From Baylisascaris procyonis (Eukaryota; Nematoda; Chromadorea; Rhabditida; Ascarididae): 64,000 nucleotides of DNA. Each line of letters begins with the position of its first letter. The first letter of the stretch is position 1. The stretch lies in the NCBI GenBank assembly GCA_037389465.1, contig JAZARR010000138.1, forward strand, positions 167,314 to 231,313. Reading direction: 5' to 3'. This document shows positions 12,721 through 24,052 of the stretch, piece after piece. The notes beneath the pieces were generated by a model, which did no database searches, had not been told where the DNA came from, and was given only the letters and a program-made list of their open reading frames with translations. A program made the translations under genes and the position numbers.

Positions 12721-13719
12721 AATGCCTTATTTTGGTGCACAAAACCTTAGTTTAGTGCATAAAAACCTTATTTTAGTGCATAAAAACCTTATTTTAGTGC
12801 ATAAAAACTTTATTTTAGTGCACAAAAACCTTACTTTGGTGCATGAAAACCTTATTTTAGGCATGAAAGCCTTATTTTAGTGCATGAAAACGTTATTTTA
12901 GTGCATGAAAACTTTGTTTTAGTGCACAAGAACGTTATTTTAGTGCATAAAAACTTTATTTTAGTGCATAAAATCCTTACTTTGGTGCATGAAAATCTTA
13001 TTTTAGGCATGAAAACCTTATTTTAGTGCATGAATACCTTATTTTAGTGCACGAATGCCTTATTTTGGTGCACAAAACCTTAGTTTAGTGCATAAAAACC
13101 TTATTTTAGTGCATAAAAACCTTATTTTACTGCATAAAAACTTTATTTTAGTGCACAAAAACCTTACTTTGGTGCATGAAAACCTTATTTTAGGCATGAA
13201 AGCCTTATTTTAGTGCATGAAAACGTTATTTTAGTGCATGAAAACTTTGTTTTAGTGCACAAGAACGTTATTTTAGTGCATAAAAACTTTATTTTAGTGC
13301 ATAAAATCCTTACTTTGGTGCATGAAAATCTTATTTTAGGCATGAAAACCTTATTTTAGTGCATGAATACCTTATTTTAGTGCACGAATGCCTTATTTTG
13401 GTGCACAAAACCTTAGTTTAGTGCATAAAAACCTTATTTTAGTGCATAAAAACCTTATTTTAGTGCATAAAAACTTTATTTTGGTGCACAAAAACCTTAC
13501 TTTGGTGCATGAAAACCTTATTTTAGGCATGAAAGCCTTATTTTAGTGCATGAAAACGTTATTTTAGTGCATGAAAACTTTGTTTTAGTGCACAAGAACG
13601 TTATTTTAGTGCATAAAAACTTTATTTTAGTGCATAAAATCCTTACTTTGGTGCATGAAAACCTTATTTTAGGCATGAAAACCTTATTTTAGTGCATGAA
13701 TACCTTATTTTGGTGCACG
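12721..13719. repeat. 333-bp higher-order repeat, three full copies
   Basis: The marker AATGCCTTATTTTGGTGCAC recurs at 12721, 13054, 13387 and 13720, each 333 bp apart. The unit is 16 monomers, thirteen of 21 bp and three of 20 bp (two with TTTTAGGCATG and one with GTGCACAAAACC), which explains 333 rather than 336. Less regular relatives continue to about 14722. Confidence 0.85.
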
Positions 13720-15344
13720 AATGCCTTATTTTGGTGCACAAAACCTTAGTTTAGTGCATAAAAACCTTTTTTAGTTCATGAAAGCCTTATTTTAGTGCAT
13801 GAGAACCTTATTTTAGTGCATGAAAACGTTATTTTAGTGCATGAAAACCTTATTTTAGTGCATAAAAACCCTATCTTAGTGCATGAAAACGTTATTTTAG
13901 TGCATGAAAATCTTATTTTAGTGCACAAAAACCTTATTTTAGTGCATAAAAACTTTATTTTAGTGTATGAAAACGTTATTTTAGTGCATGAAAACCTTAT
14001 TTTAGTGCACAAAAACCTTACTTTAGTTCATCAAAACCTTATTTTGGTGCATGAAAACATTATTTTAGTGCATAAAAACGTTATTTTAGTGCATGAAAAT
14101 TTTGTTTTAGTGCACAAGAACGTTATTTTAGTGCATAAAAACTTTATTTTAGTGCATAAAATCCTTACTTTGGTGCATGAAAATCTTATTTTAGGCATGA
14201 AAACCTTATTTTAGTGCATGAATACCTTATTTTAGTGCACGAATGCCTTATTTTGGTGCACAAAACCTTAGTTTAGTGCATAAAAACCTTATTTTAGTGC
14301 ATAAAAACCTTATTTTAGTGCATAAAGACTTTATTTTAGTGCACAAAAACCTTACTTTGGTGCATGAAAACCTTATTTTAGGCATGAAAGCCTTATTTTA
14401 GTGCATGAAAACGTTATTTTAGTGCATGAAAACTTTGTTTCAGTGCACAAGAACGTTATTTTAGTGCATAAAAACCTTATTTTAGTGCATAAAGACTTTA
14501 TTTTAGTGCACAAAAACCTTACTTTGGTGCATGAAAACCTTATTTTAGGCATGAAAGCCTTATTTTAGTGCATGAAAACGTTATTTTAGTGCATGAAAAC
14601 TTTGTTTCAGTGCACAAGAACGTTATTTTAGTGCATAAAAACTTTATTTTAGTGCATAAAATCCTTACTTTGGTGCATGAAAACCTTATTTTAGTGCATG
14701 AATACCTTATTTTAGTGCACGAATGCCTTATTTTGGTGCACAAAACCTTAGTTTAGTGCATAAAAACCTTATTTTAGTGCATGAAAACCTTATTTCAGTG
14801 CATGAAAACCTTATTTCAGTGCATGAATGCCTTATTTTTGTACATAAAAACCTTATTTTAGTGCATAAAAACCTTATTACAGTGCATAAAAGCCTTATTT
14901 TAGTTCATGAGAACCTTGTTTTAGTGCATGAAAACCGTATTTTAGTACATAAAAGCGTTATTTTAGTGCAAATTGTTGTGTGCAGAGATATGTGAGATGT
15001 TACCTATTTCTTCCATCCTCCTGGAAATCCGTGATGTCTCGATTCGACATTTTTTCGTTTACCTGAGCGATCGAAATGTGTCTGTACGATGGTGCTAGGC
15101 TGAAAATAGGTTTAAGAGCGTCCGAAAACGATCATTAAGCTGTTCGATTGCTGGAAGTTCTTTATGTGAATTTTTAGAAAACATAAATGTAAAGCTCCAT
15201 TTGCCTTTCTTTTGCTGTTCGCCTCATCGCATCTGTGGTGATTTATTGAGATCTCTTTGGAAAATCTTAGAAACTGTGACGCTGTGTTATAGCGGTTTCT
15301 TGTATGTTGGGAAAATGAGATGTAGTAATGTAGAAGTACTTTAG

Positions 15345-15537
15345 CGCACAGTCAGCAACAGCGGCAGTCGACAGCTTTAGCAGAAGGCACATCAACAGGG
15401 AGTAATCCCTCTCCGCGTTCGTTGAACGGACAACCATCTTCGGTAGACGGCAGACGAGCTCGACTCGGATTCAGCGCCTACACAGCAATGGCGTCCTCTC
15501 ATATCAGTCGGCGGACATCAATAAGTTGTCCCGGTTG
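15345..15537 (+). CDS. Candidate exon, Ser/Gln-rich, function unknown
   Basis: An open frame of about 63 codons opens after the acceptor TACTTTAG (ending 15344), where TAG itself closes the frame upstream, and ends at a GTAGCT donor in phase 2, or a GTTGGT donor 4 bp earlier. It encodes a low-complexity, probably disordered segment (HSQQQRQSTALAEGTSTGSN and onwards). Its GC content is above the flanks. It may precede the small exon at 15867, which needs two carried bases, as supplied by the phase-2 donor. No family is recognised. Confidence 0.4.
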
Positions 15538-15866
15538 GTAGCTTCCTATAAGCATTTCTCGGGATGAATGTATGTGGCACAATACGGTTGAGGATAATAG
15601 TTGGGTTTAGATGTGAAAGACTGAAGAGGTAATACGGTGTAAATCATTTTGTTCTTGTGGAGAGGAATGGATGTATTTTTGCATCAACCTCTCTTCTAAA
15701 TGCAAACGGTTGTTGAATCTGTTGTGAGCTGCAGGTTGTATCTTTCCCGTTATTTCAACGATTATATCTCTCTTTTCGAAACACATTTTTCTGCCATTGA
15801 AATGCAGTTCATATTTTCTGCCAATTGGGCACAAAGACAAGAGACCCTAGCGAGCACAAACTCTAG

Positions 15867-15911
15867 CGAGCACAAAGACAAGAAAGATAAAAATAATATG
15901 CCGATTTGCAG
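15867..15911 (+). CDS. Candidate 45-nt Lys/Asp-rich exon (copy A)
   Basis: Between CTCTAG and a GTGTAA donor lies a 45-nt interval encoding EHKDKKDKN then MPICR, with one base in and two bases out. Copy A' (30243-30287) has the same interval with two differences and the same flanking AG and GT. The acceptor region is itself duplicated by 16 bp here (CTAGCGAGCACAAA occurs twice). Downstream, up to TAA at about 16080, a stretch (EEMFIGTIDP) aligns codon by codon with copy A', but in the unspliced frame copy A has a stop (TAA where A' has CAA). It could be the 3' end of a gene whose two copies have drifted. Confidence 0.35.
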
Positions 15912-17098
15912 GTGTAAATTAATGGTGGCGTAATGCGGATCCCGTATTATAGGATCGTTCAAGGAAGAAATGTTTATTGGAACGATCGATCCGACTACTG
16001 GAGTATCAACGGCTTTTGGGAACGCTATAAGTGATAACCAATGTGGCACCTGTTGTGTTTTCGTCGCCTTCCTGAAGTAAACTTTTTTAATGAACGCTAA
16101 CATGTGTTTTATAACATTGTAACAGTCACCTTCGCAGGCTTTGCCTGTGGAGAGAAGGAATTCACCAGTGCATAGGACGTATAATTGATACTCCTAACAC
16201 GTCTAATTTATACATCTAATACGTCTACTGATACACTTTCAAAAAGTGTTTCCTTATGGTATGTATCCCGGCCAAAAACGGGCAATTATTACTTACAGTT
16301 GGCTGGATTTGAGCAACTCTGGACTTGCAAAGAATCAGTGGTTTCCACTTGTGATAATTGTAGAAGCGAAGGGAGAATAAGTATGAAGAAGGACTGACCG
16401 CAGAGAGAGGTATTTTTGGTACTTTACTTTTGGGAAAGGAAGTACTTTTAGGAGAAAGTAAGGAAAGTACTTTTGAGAAAGTACTCGTATCAAGTACTTT
16501 TTGGTACTTTTAGTTGCGTTGAAATGGGAAAGAAATTTACTGGTCGTTTGTGCTTGTAGTTGCATCATTGAAATACGTAATTGTTGCACAGAACAGATGA
16601 TTTCTATTCAGTGCTTTTTAGTATTGGTCGTTATTAACAAAAGTTTCATAAATCAGAAAATTCCGAGACAAATGGAAAAAAATGGGCAGAAATTTTATGG
16701 TAGGGCAGGTGATGCAGGTTGATTTTTCAATTCTTTTTTCCTTTTTTGATGTCCTTTAAAACGTTAATGAATGTGGTTGATGAACGGTCGTGAGATTTGT
16801 CGGTCATAACGATAGAAAAATCTTTCAAACCACTGCGAACGTTTTTCAAAAGTTTTTGATGTCAGAAATTGGGATTTATATCATTCATTAGGTATAATGT
16901 TGGAAGGGATCGGCAAATTTACGAGACATGCTGAAATATTTTTGTTTGTCGGAGCACATAGCACGCGTTTCTTGGCTATCATAATATTAAGTTGAGCCGA
17001 TTAGAACTCATCAATCTTTTCGACTTCATGGCACACACCTGTGAACCCCTGGTGAATTTTCGGTACCTACAGAGGGGACGGTGGCGATCTTCTTTTAG

Positions 17099-17158
17099 TC
17101 GAATGTCGCGAGACGGCTGTGGGGGCCATTTCGGTCGTCAAAGACGATTCAGCGGATG
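17099..17158 (+). CDS. Candidate 60-nt exon, function unknown
   Basis: Twenty codons open after a good acceptor (TTCTTTTAG, ending 17098) and finish before GTTGGT, phase 0 in and out, encoding SNVARRLWGPFRSSKTIQRM. The stretch is much richer in GC than its flanks. No family is recognised, and another frame (starting MSRDGCGG at 17104) is also open here, so this is tentative. Confidence 0.3.
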
Positions 17159-17756
17159 GTTGGTGCCAGTTTTTACTATCTTAGGAACCAAGTGATCCAA
17201 GGTTCCCAAAGCTGCTTTGGACAGCAGCTGGGACTTTTACGATGAGGTTCGGCACCTTAGAATTCGAGAATCTTTTTGTTTCTATTTCGCTACTTGTCTA
17301 GCCCAGGTGCTCATCGAAGATTTTATACAAATTGCCTAAATCAGTACAAGTAATGAATATTGCCTGTGTTGTTTTTACATTAAACCTCATCATCTCTTCA
17401 GTGGCTACGTACCTGATCTTTTTGCGTTTATTGAGCTGGGTGCTACCTTGTCATTTTAACTAGTGGTATGTACTAGGCTCTGACCGCCGTCCATCTAAAT
17501 AGTGCAGTAAATTCAGTTGGCTCGTGGAATGACATTTGCCACCATTGCCAAATGCGAGAAATCCACGACACACTATTGCAGTGGTATGACATGGAATTTG
17601 CAAATTTAGACATCTTTCTAACAGTGTTTATATTGTAGAATGTTTTCATATTTTACTGCACTCTCTGCCTTCCATCAGTGTAGTAATTTAGTCAGATCTT
17701 TTATCTTCTTTAGTTTAAACTCGTTATTGTGTGCAGTTTTTTTAAGGTTTACAACA

Positions 17757-17879
17757 ATGGCTGAGGACAAGACGCCAAACCTTTTGGAGATGTTCCCCGA
17801 GGAGATCCAGAACGGGCATATGCGAGTTGGCGAGAATGTGGAGCTGGCACGCCAAAAGCACACCGTCCTTCACTTTTTG
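17757..17879 (+). CDS. Candidate first coding exon, function unknown
   Basis: ATG at 17757 opens MAEDKTPNLLEMFPEEIQNG, continuing with MRVGENVELARQKH. An acceptor TTTTTTTAAG ends at 17746, only 10 nt before the ATG, which resembles a spliced-leader trans-splice site or a short 5' UTR exon. The donor is unsure: a weak GTCCTT after codon 36 (17865) or GTTTCT at 17880 in phase 0. Acidic residues and codon choice look coding, and the block is absent from copy A' near 31370. It could begin the gene that includes the TPR exon at 20113, but about 400 residues expected before that exon in TTC27 are not accounted for. Confidence 0.45.
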
Positions 17880-18530
17880 GTTTCTTTCTTTCTTTCAGCA
17901 GTTTCACAGTCTAGTGGAAGAACAATTGAAGTGCTGAAGTTGTGTTGTAGCCTTCACAGTTGTTCCATTACGAGCACCTTTTGTGCTGTTTCGATATTAC
18001 CATCGATGATGTCGTTCTCCTGAGTGTTGTTTTAGTGGTGTTGCACATTCCACTTTTGGGTATAAAGTATCGGACAGCGTTATCATTGATGTTGCCGCTG
18101 CCGAGACTTTATATCAATATTGTTATTTTTATAGAGTCTGACTTCGTTTGCAAAGTTACATTGATCCTAATTACAACTGAGTTACTTTTTTGTGTGTTTG
18201 CTGTTCAAAGTTGTGGCGAAACATTTGGAGACAGTCTAAAGTAGAATGCGTTGATCCATTTTGCTGTTTGAAGTGACGAATTGTTTGTGTGACAGCGAGA
18301 TTTTATTCGACTGCCTTTGTTGAGCGCTTGCTAGACCGTGTAGGTCGTATTCAATTTAGTTCGAATAGTTCTCAATACAGAGAGTTTAATGCTAACCGAA
18401 GTAGTATGGCCAGTGGACGTCTATATTTTTGTACATTTGTTCACTTTATTGCGCTATTTTATGTTTTCATCTTACCAATAAGGTGGCGTTGCTCATTGCA
18501 AAGCACTAATAGGCGTATATTTCTTTGCAG

Positions 18531-18621
18531 ATGTGTGCGTGAACCTTGGCCATTCAACCTTTTGGTTCCAACCGACGAATCGGCGTCAATTCTGCTTCTG
18601 GAGACCGTCTACTTACTGCTG
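18531..18621 (+). CDS. Candidate internal exon, Leu-rich, function unknown
   Basis: It opens after TTTCTTTGCAG and ends before GTGGGT, with one base in from a split codon and phase 0 out. It encodes REPWPFNLLVPTDESA followed by a Leu-rich helix-like run (ILLLETVYLLL). The next recognised exon (20113) starts in phase 0, so direct joining is phase-compatible. The sequence is convincing as protein but not recognised. Confidence 0.45.
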
Positions 18622-19282
18622 GTGGGTCCTTTTGATGCCATTCTATAATGTTGCTTTGCATTTTAGAATAGAACCCTTTAGGTGCATTCTCAGAGTCGTG
18701 CGAATCGTCGTTTGCCATGGCTGTTTAGATATGCCAATGAGTTAACTTTACATGAACAATGCACCAATTTTTAGATTAGTGCTGAGGCGACCGTCAGTCT
18801 TTCCTTCTGACCTTCATACCGTTTGTATATTGAAACGGAGCATGGGGTCTTATTATCACATCCTTTATTCTGAAGTGTTAACCACAGTTATGTGGATGTA
18901 GCCAACGTTCGTTATTCAGGCATTTATTTAGACATTGGGAAGTTTAATGTCTTCAACCACTTGCATTTGTAAGCGATTTAATGTGCCTTCAACTTCTTCG
19001 GAAAGCAATAACGGCATAGGCAGTGAATGTGAAATATGGTCAGCTTTGTTTCCCATTTGTGGTCGATGTGTAGTGTACATTAAAATTTCAACCTTTTTAT
19101 GGTTCCAAGTAGGTTAGTGTTTTGTTGATTTGATCAATGAAATTTATTCTTAGTGAAGAGCGAATTGGGAATTAGGGGCGATCGAAGAAGGGAAATTTTG
19201 GGATTCCTGAATAGTGATGGAATCTGTTGTGGCATAAGCCGAAACCAGTACATATAAGTACATATAAGGCATAAGCCGAAAC

Positions 19283-19915
19283 CTTTGTTTCAAGCCACCA
19301 ACCGTTCAACGTAGTTTTTTTGTTGCTTATTATTGTTGTGTTTTACGTGTAATAAAAGTGTTTTCCGCATAAATTTTTGTCGTCTCTCTCTTATTTATCG
19401 TCGTTATTTCGGAGTGATTTAAATACCATTTTATTTACGCTTTTTTCCGTATTTTTATTTATTTTGTTGTAATACTTTCTGTAGTGTCTAATATAACTAT
19501 TATAAGCAATGACGCATGTGATGGCGTTTTTAAGACACATTTCGATTTGAGCGTTGCAATTTATGAGAGGGGGAGAGGGGGTGAGGTTGCAGATATCATA
19601 GGCCATGGAAGAAGATTTAATAATCGAAGGAGCCACCGGGTTAGATAAATGCAACCTTACTTAGTATTTGAGCTATAATTTTGCTGACGATAGATCTTTT
19701 GTGATGTTGTTATAAAATTTGTATATGTGACCAATTAGTTTGGTAGTAACATTGTACAAACAAAGAAAGTAATGAAGAAAGGAGATGGGCAAAGGGATGC
19801 ACGATAATTTGTGTTCGTATTGAAACGTTTTTAATGATATTGCTCTGCATTAAACGTTTTGATAAATTTCAGTAAAGAGGTACGTCTATGCGACAAGTTC
19901 GCACAATAATAATGG
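19283..19915 (+). repeat. Segment duplicated at 62549-63185 (copy B)
   Basis: About 630 bp, starting at ACCTTTGTTTCAA and including TGTTGCTTATTATTGTTGTG and the AATAAAAGTG polyadenylation-like word, aligns with 62549-63185 with many substitutions and small indels. Both edges are abrupt. No gene is seen inside it; a small direct repeat (GCATAAGCCGAAACC, twice) lies just before it at 19226-19282. Confidence 0.85.
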
Positions 19916-20112
19916 TATTTCGATACTAAGATCTACAAAGATGCACTCTAAATCGCGCGGAAAAACTCTTCCTTTCATATTAGTGCAGAAATTGCGTTAA
20001 ATATATATTTTTCAAACATATTAGTAATGAGATTAAACACTTAGTCGAAGATTGTGTAATTTTTTGTTTGATATGCTCATTGCTTATGTTGTTGAAGTTT
20101 TATTAAATTAAG

Positions 20113-20304
20113 GAGTCACTCAGCATATACGAAAGGCAGGAGGCATGGGACAGCGTCGTTGATTGCTACGAGTCTTTGGAACAACTCGAAAAGGCCGAGG
20201 ACTTGGTGAGAGCGTTGATTGCGAAAGACGATGGCAGTCATCTATATAATCGTATGATGGGCGATATTATTTTGGAGTCGAATTACTACGAGGTGGCTAT
20301 TGAG
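20113..20304 (+). CDS. Exon resembling tetratricopeptide repeat protein 27
   Basis: Exactly 64 codons lie between an AATTAAG acceptor and a GAG/GTTCTT donor, phase 0 in and out. The protein reads ESLSIYERQEAWDSVVDCYE, then KAEDLVRALIAKDD, SHLYNRMMGDI and NYYEVAIE. The pattern (FE-x-x-MWEDVV-x-CYE, KAEE-x-L, SLY-x-LLGD, CYD-x-AWE) is the central TPR region of TTC27/Emw1, a conserved cytosolic TPR protein linked in yeast to cell-wall and glycosylation phenotypes. TTC27 is about 800-900 residues, and the exons for its remaining TPRs were not found in the next 15 kb. This is one exon of a gene with very long introns, or a stranded fragment. A weaker donor (GAG/GTGGCT) lies 12 nt earlier. Confidence 0.65.
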
Positions 20305-21448
20305 GTTCTTTTCACAAGCTTTTATTAAGGCAACTGAGCTTGTTTAATAGCTTATTTTATGCCCTCACATCTTTGCCCCAAACGAGCAATATAAAAACCT
20401 CATCTGAATAGGTAGGCATAGATGGCATTATGCATCACTTTAAATCTGTTCTTTTTTCCATATCCTGCGATCCTCTGAAACAATGAAAATTAGCACTCAC
20501 GACGTTATCCACCCAACTGTTCAAATTGTTCTCTCCAACACTATCGGTAACACTTCACGCAATTCTTCACGTCACCTTTCACTCAAAAATCGGCGTATAA
20601 CGAAATACGAAAACCCCGTGATGTACTTCCATATTCTTTCTGTTATTGAATAGTGCCCGTTGTGATTGTGATTCTGTTTAGCGCAGTTTTTTTTTTTGCA
20701 TTTCTTTGTGCTTTTGAATGCATCTGTCAGTATTAGGCGTTTCAATCGCATTGCGTTTCACTGTTCACTCTCTTCTTTGTTCTTGCGACTTCACTTCTCT
20801 TAGTGCTTTAGTTTTCATCTGGATTACGTACTCCTTTAGTGTGTTGAGATCGATCTAATCAAGCTCAACATCTCATACTTCAGCTTCCACACATTTTAAA
20901 GCTGTCAATAGTCCTCTGCCGCCTGTAATATGGTTCACACTGTTTATGCGGCTATTGTAACACGTTTGTTATTAATACTTATACTTTTTGATATAGATAC
21001 TTAGAGAACTTTAAGCGTATTTTTCCGATCGAGCTGCATGACTAATGTGGCAATTCTGGCTAACAGCAGGCGATGAGATATGATGCCCTTTCGATGGCTT
21101 GCCTTTTATAATGAAGTGTATTCTACCCTCGGTTTATGAGATTTCGCAGTTTGGAAAATGATTTGTTTTTGGGGGAAGGGGCAGTAAATTTCTTTGCTGC
21201 TAAAATGGGATATTTATAGGGTATTCATCTAGACATCGGTGGTTTATCTAATGGTGGATTCGCGGCGTAAATTCGTAAAAAAATTGCTTAAGCGAGGAGA
21301 GAGGGGTGAATTATTGGAGTCGACTCCGAATTTCACGCTTTGGTAACCAACGATTAGCAGTTGGTAGCCCGGTTGAATATAAATTCGGCCGGAGAAAAAA
21401 TTAAAGCTAGAGATAAATGTAAAGCGCACATTGATTTTATGCTTTCAG

Positions 21449-21513
21449 AAGGACCTCGATTCGACGAATCAATCTGTCGACAAGGGACTTCAAAGCAAAC
21501 GTGCTCTTCAAAG
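21449..21513 (+). CDS. Candidate 65-nt exon, function unknown
   Basis: The interval lies between TGCTTTCAG and AAAG/GTTTTT. All three frames are open. The frame needing one carried base (GPRFDESICRQGTSK...) leaves in phase 0 and so fits the next exon at 23081; the phase-0 frame (KDLDSTNQSVDKGLQSK) fits the preceding exon instead. Frame is therefore undecided. Confidence 0.3.
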
Positions 21514-22353
21514 GTTTTTTTTCTTCTGATGTGATTTTATCGAAGCATTTATCCTGTTAGGCGAATCCATGAAGCAACGTTCCATCTCCATTTTTATGGA
21601 TGAAAACACCAGGGATCCCTCTTTATATATACATATAATATGTATTGTTTATTTTTGTGCATATGTGTATAAATAGAAATTACTTCCTTTCATAAAAAAT
21701 CAGAACAATTTCATCGATTTTGATGGGTTTTTTTGTGGACAGAATTTACAACTGCGATGTTTTTGAGGAAGCGTGCTTTTCTAATGGAGGCTTTCGCTTG
21801 TTGATCGCTATTGAGTTGGTTTGATTTGGAGGCAATATGCATTCTCTCTGATCTTCCTAATTGGAATGTATAGGAAGGTGGTGTGTTCTGTTGGGCTTGT
21901 GCGCTAACGTGTCATGTTGGTGTTTATGCAAAGTTAATGCATTCACAGCGCGTTTATATGTGCCGAAGTGCTAAAATGAAAGGCGCATTTGTTCGCGCAG
22001 AAAAGTATTTCGTCACAGGTTATCGAATGTTAGAAGCTCCTTATGGCGCATTTGACCACAGGGGAAGGTGACGGATTCCACATTTCAGTTCATGTTGATT
22101 CATCAGTGTGGGAAAAATTTATAGATGCTTAAAGGTGCCCTAAAGTTTCTGCGCGTTTCCTGCCGATGGGTTTTCAGTTTACGCCAGTCGGGTGGCAGAC
22201 GATCTTCTGTGAAAAGAAAGATTTATGAGATGGTCTGACCATTTAATAAAACACAGTGCAGTATTGTGCACATTTTGCTGATACGGGTAATCGTGGCTCA
22301 ATCACGTTATTAATGAGATCAGTGATAGGGTGGGGGAGGGGGAAGGGCTGCAG

Positions 22354-22432
22354 CGCTCGCATGAGTCAAAAGCTGGCGGCTTTGCGCTGGCCTCCTTCCG
22401 AACGACTAGTTGATATCCTGGCGCTGTATATG
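22354..22432 (+). CDS. Weak candidate exon, function unknown
   Basis: After GGGCTGCAG a 79-nt open stretch encodes MSQKLAALRWPPSERLVDIL and ends near TATATG/GTCAGG. The peptide is protein-like and GC-rich, but the acceptor lacks a pyrimidine tract and the donor is poor, so support is thin. Confidence 0.2.
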
Positions 22433-23080
22433 GTCAGGATATCAGCAGGACAGTAAATGCTAAGGTTAGTATCAGCAATACAGTGAATGCTACCTTTTGG
22501 AAGTTTGTTTTTACTGTCGGAATGTTCATTTTGAAATGGATCACGCTTTATGAAGGCACTTTACACCTTTGTCTAGAATTCACAACATCGTTACTCTTAA
22601 GGGCATCCGCATACCTCCAAAAATCGTCTTCCCGCATTTCTCACTTGTCTTCATTCCACGCAACTCCGTTAGCTCTAATGGAATCTGTCGCTGCAGTTTT
22701 TGTGGTAGTCACCGTTGCTGAGTGCTTTAGCATAGTGCAACGAGGTGACGAAATGTGCTGCAACAGATGAGTCGCAACGTATTATTTATTATTTGCTCGT
22801 ATTTCCGATTTACTTTGCACACGTTAACATGAAAGCTTTTTGCTTACTTCGATTGTTTTATTCTGTAGAATGGTCATATAAGTCGACGTAACTAAGTTTG
22901 TAAACGTTGTTTAAATGGATCAAAAAAATTTGGTTGTAATCATGTTATTATTTAGCAGAATCTTTGTTATAAATTATGTAAGAGGTCCTTCCCTCTTTTT
23001 GTAACTTAAAGAATTGTTTCTTGCTGAGCTGGCAATTGAAAGAAGTATGCATATTTTAGGCTTACGAACATGCTTTTCAG

Positions 23081-23154
23081 AGACATGAAGGTGGATTAGC
23101 GCCCTTCAAGGATACCTGTATGAAGGAGATATCCTTTGATTTCAATCATGTACG
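23081..23154 (+). CDS. Exon of unidentified gene (first of a phase-linked chain)
   Basis: The interval lies between TGCTTTTCAG and TACG/GTAATT. Phase 0 in, it encodes RHEGGLAPFKDTCMKEISFD then FNHV and leaves two bases (CG). The next exon supplies T, giving Arg, so the join to 23935 is phase-correct. The other two frames have stops. The family is not recognised. Confidence 0.5.
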
Positions 23155-23934
23155 GTAATTTAAATTTATTACTTCAGAATAACGAAAATATTAACCTGAC
23201 TCTTATAGCTCAGATTGGTACTCCTCGTTTTAATGTTTGTTTTTTTTTAAATTTAAACCGGCTGAAACTGAATAAAGATTGAAAGTTGATTTCTTTAAGA
23301 AGCATTATTCTTTCATGTTTTTCTACTGGCATATAGTAGGGATGTGTTTAAGTCTCATATATTTCCATATGCTCTCATAGTTTTTCGCTTATGCATTTTG
23401 GACGGTCAAGGATTATTGCTTGATTGTCTGCGAATGTTGCCCTTTCGATCCGAAACTTTTATTGATAATAGAGGCGTTTCATTGGGTACTTCTTTAAATC
23501 CTAAAGAAATTATACAAATAAAGGCCATCAATGTTTAACTAAGACTGTGATGCAAATTTGGGAAATTTCATTCCAACAGTGACGATATTTTCGACCATTT
23601 CAGAACGTATCAGAAAACATTTTTTGTGACAGTGACTTGATGATCCCATCTGATGTACTGAGATTGAACGTTGTTTTATTTATTTACGTTCAGACACATG
23701 TTTATTCGATTATTTATAAGGCATGGCATCACTAATTTACACGCGCTTGAAAAAATCCCCCCCCCCGCTCTTTCCGGTACATTTTTACTGAGTGAGTGGA
23801 AGATATCATCTTCCGCTAGTTTAGTTTTTTTAGTCTTTATAATTAAAGTCATCCAAATTGCTGATTAATATTGATTTAAGCATTTCTAAGTAAAGGTTGA
23901 GTGAAAGGGCGCTACTTTTTAAATTTTATTGCAG

Positions 23935-24052
23935 TTTAAAGACGACACATCTTATCGTGACAAGCTCTGATGGCTTTATTGTGGAATATCTACGAAGACG
24001 AATTGTACGCTCGCTGTTAGACGAGGTGAAACGTTATGGTGCGACCGCTGAT
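23935..24052 (+). CDS. Exon of unidentified gene
   Basis: It opens after TTTTATTGCAG and ends at GAT/GTGAGT. It encodes LKTTHLIVTSSDGFIVEYLR, then RRIVRSLLDEVKRYGATAD: a strand-like segment, then a basic amphipathic helix. One base in completes the split Arg codon from 23154, and it leaves in phase 0. The next recognised exon (25879) needs one carried base, so a small exon is missing between them, or a second transcript starts at the TATA/initiator at 25032-25066. Confidence 0.6.

Larger units (their letters stand above)
9981..14970. repeat. 21-bp satellite array 1 (~5.0 kb)
   Basis: About 238 tandem monomers of 21 bp, each built from GTGCA, a variable dinucleotide (TG, TA, CA or CG), an A4 tract, CC or CG, and TTATTTTA. 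Because 21 is divisible by 3, one frame on each strand is free of stops (repeating V-H-E/K-N-L-I-L on +, T-K-I-R-F-S-C on -), giving open frames up to 587 codons. These end where a 20-bp monomer lacking one base shifts the frame into TAG. The right flank (to about 15050) resembles the right flank of the arrays ending at 41147, 48019 and 55534, so the arrays share ancestry. Confidence 0.97.
15853..19250 (+). repeat. Segment partly duplicated at 30235-31955 (copy A)
   Basis: 15853-16995 and 18668-19250 align with the contiguous stretch 30235-31955, sharing words such as GGAATTCACCAGTGCATAGG and CATTCTCAGAGTCGTG. The 1.67 kb between, which holds three exon candidates, has no counterpart there. 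Copy A is therefore either the source locus or the recipient of an insertion; the exon content favours source. Confidence 0.85.

Noticed and set aside
9981..14970. CRISPR array
   Set aside because: Repeats are contiguous 21-mers without unique spacers, and the context is eukaryotic.
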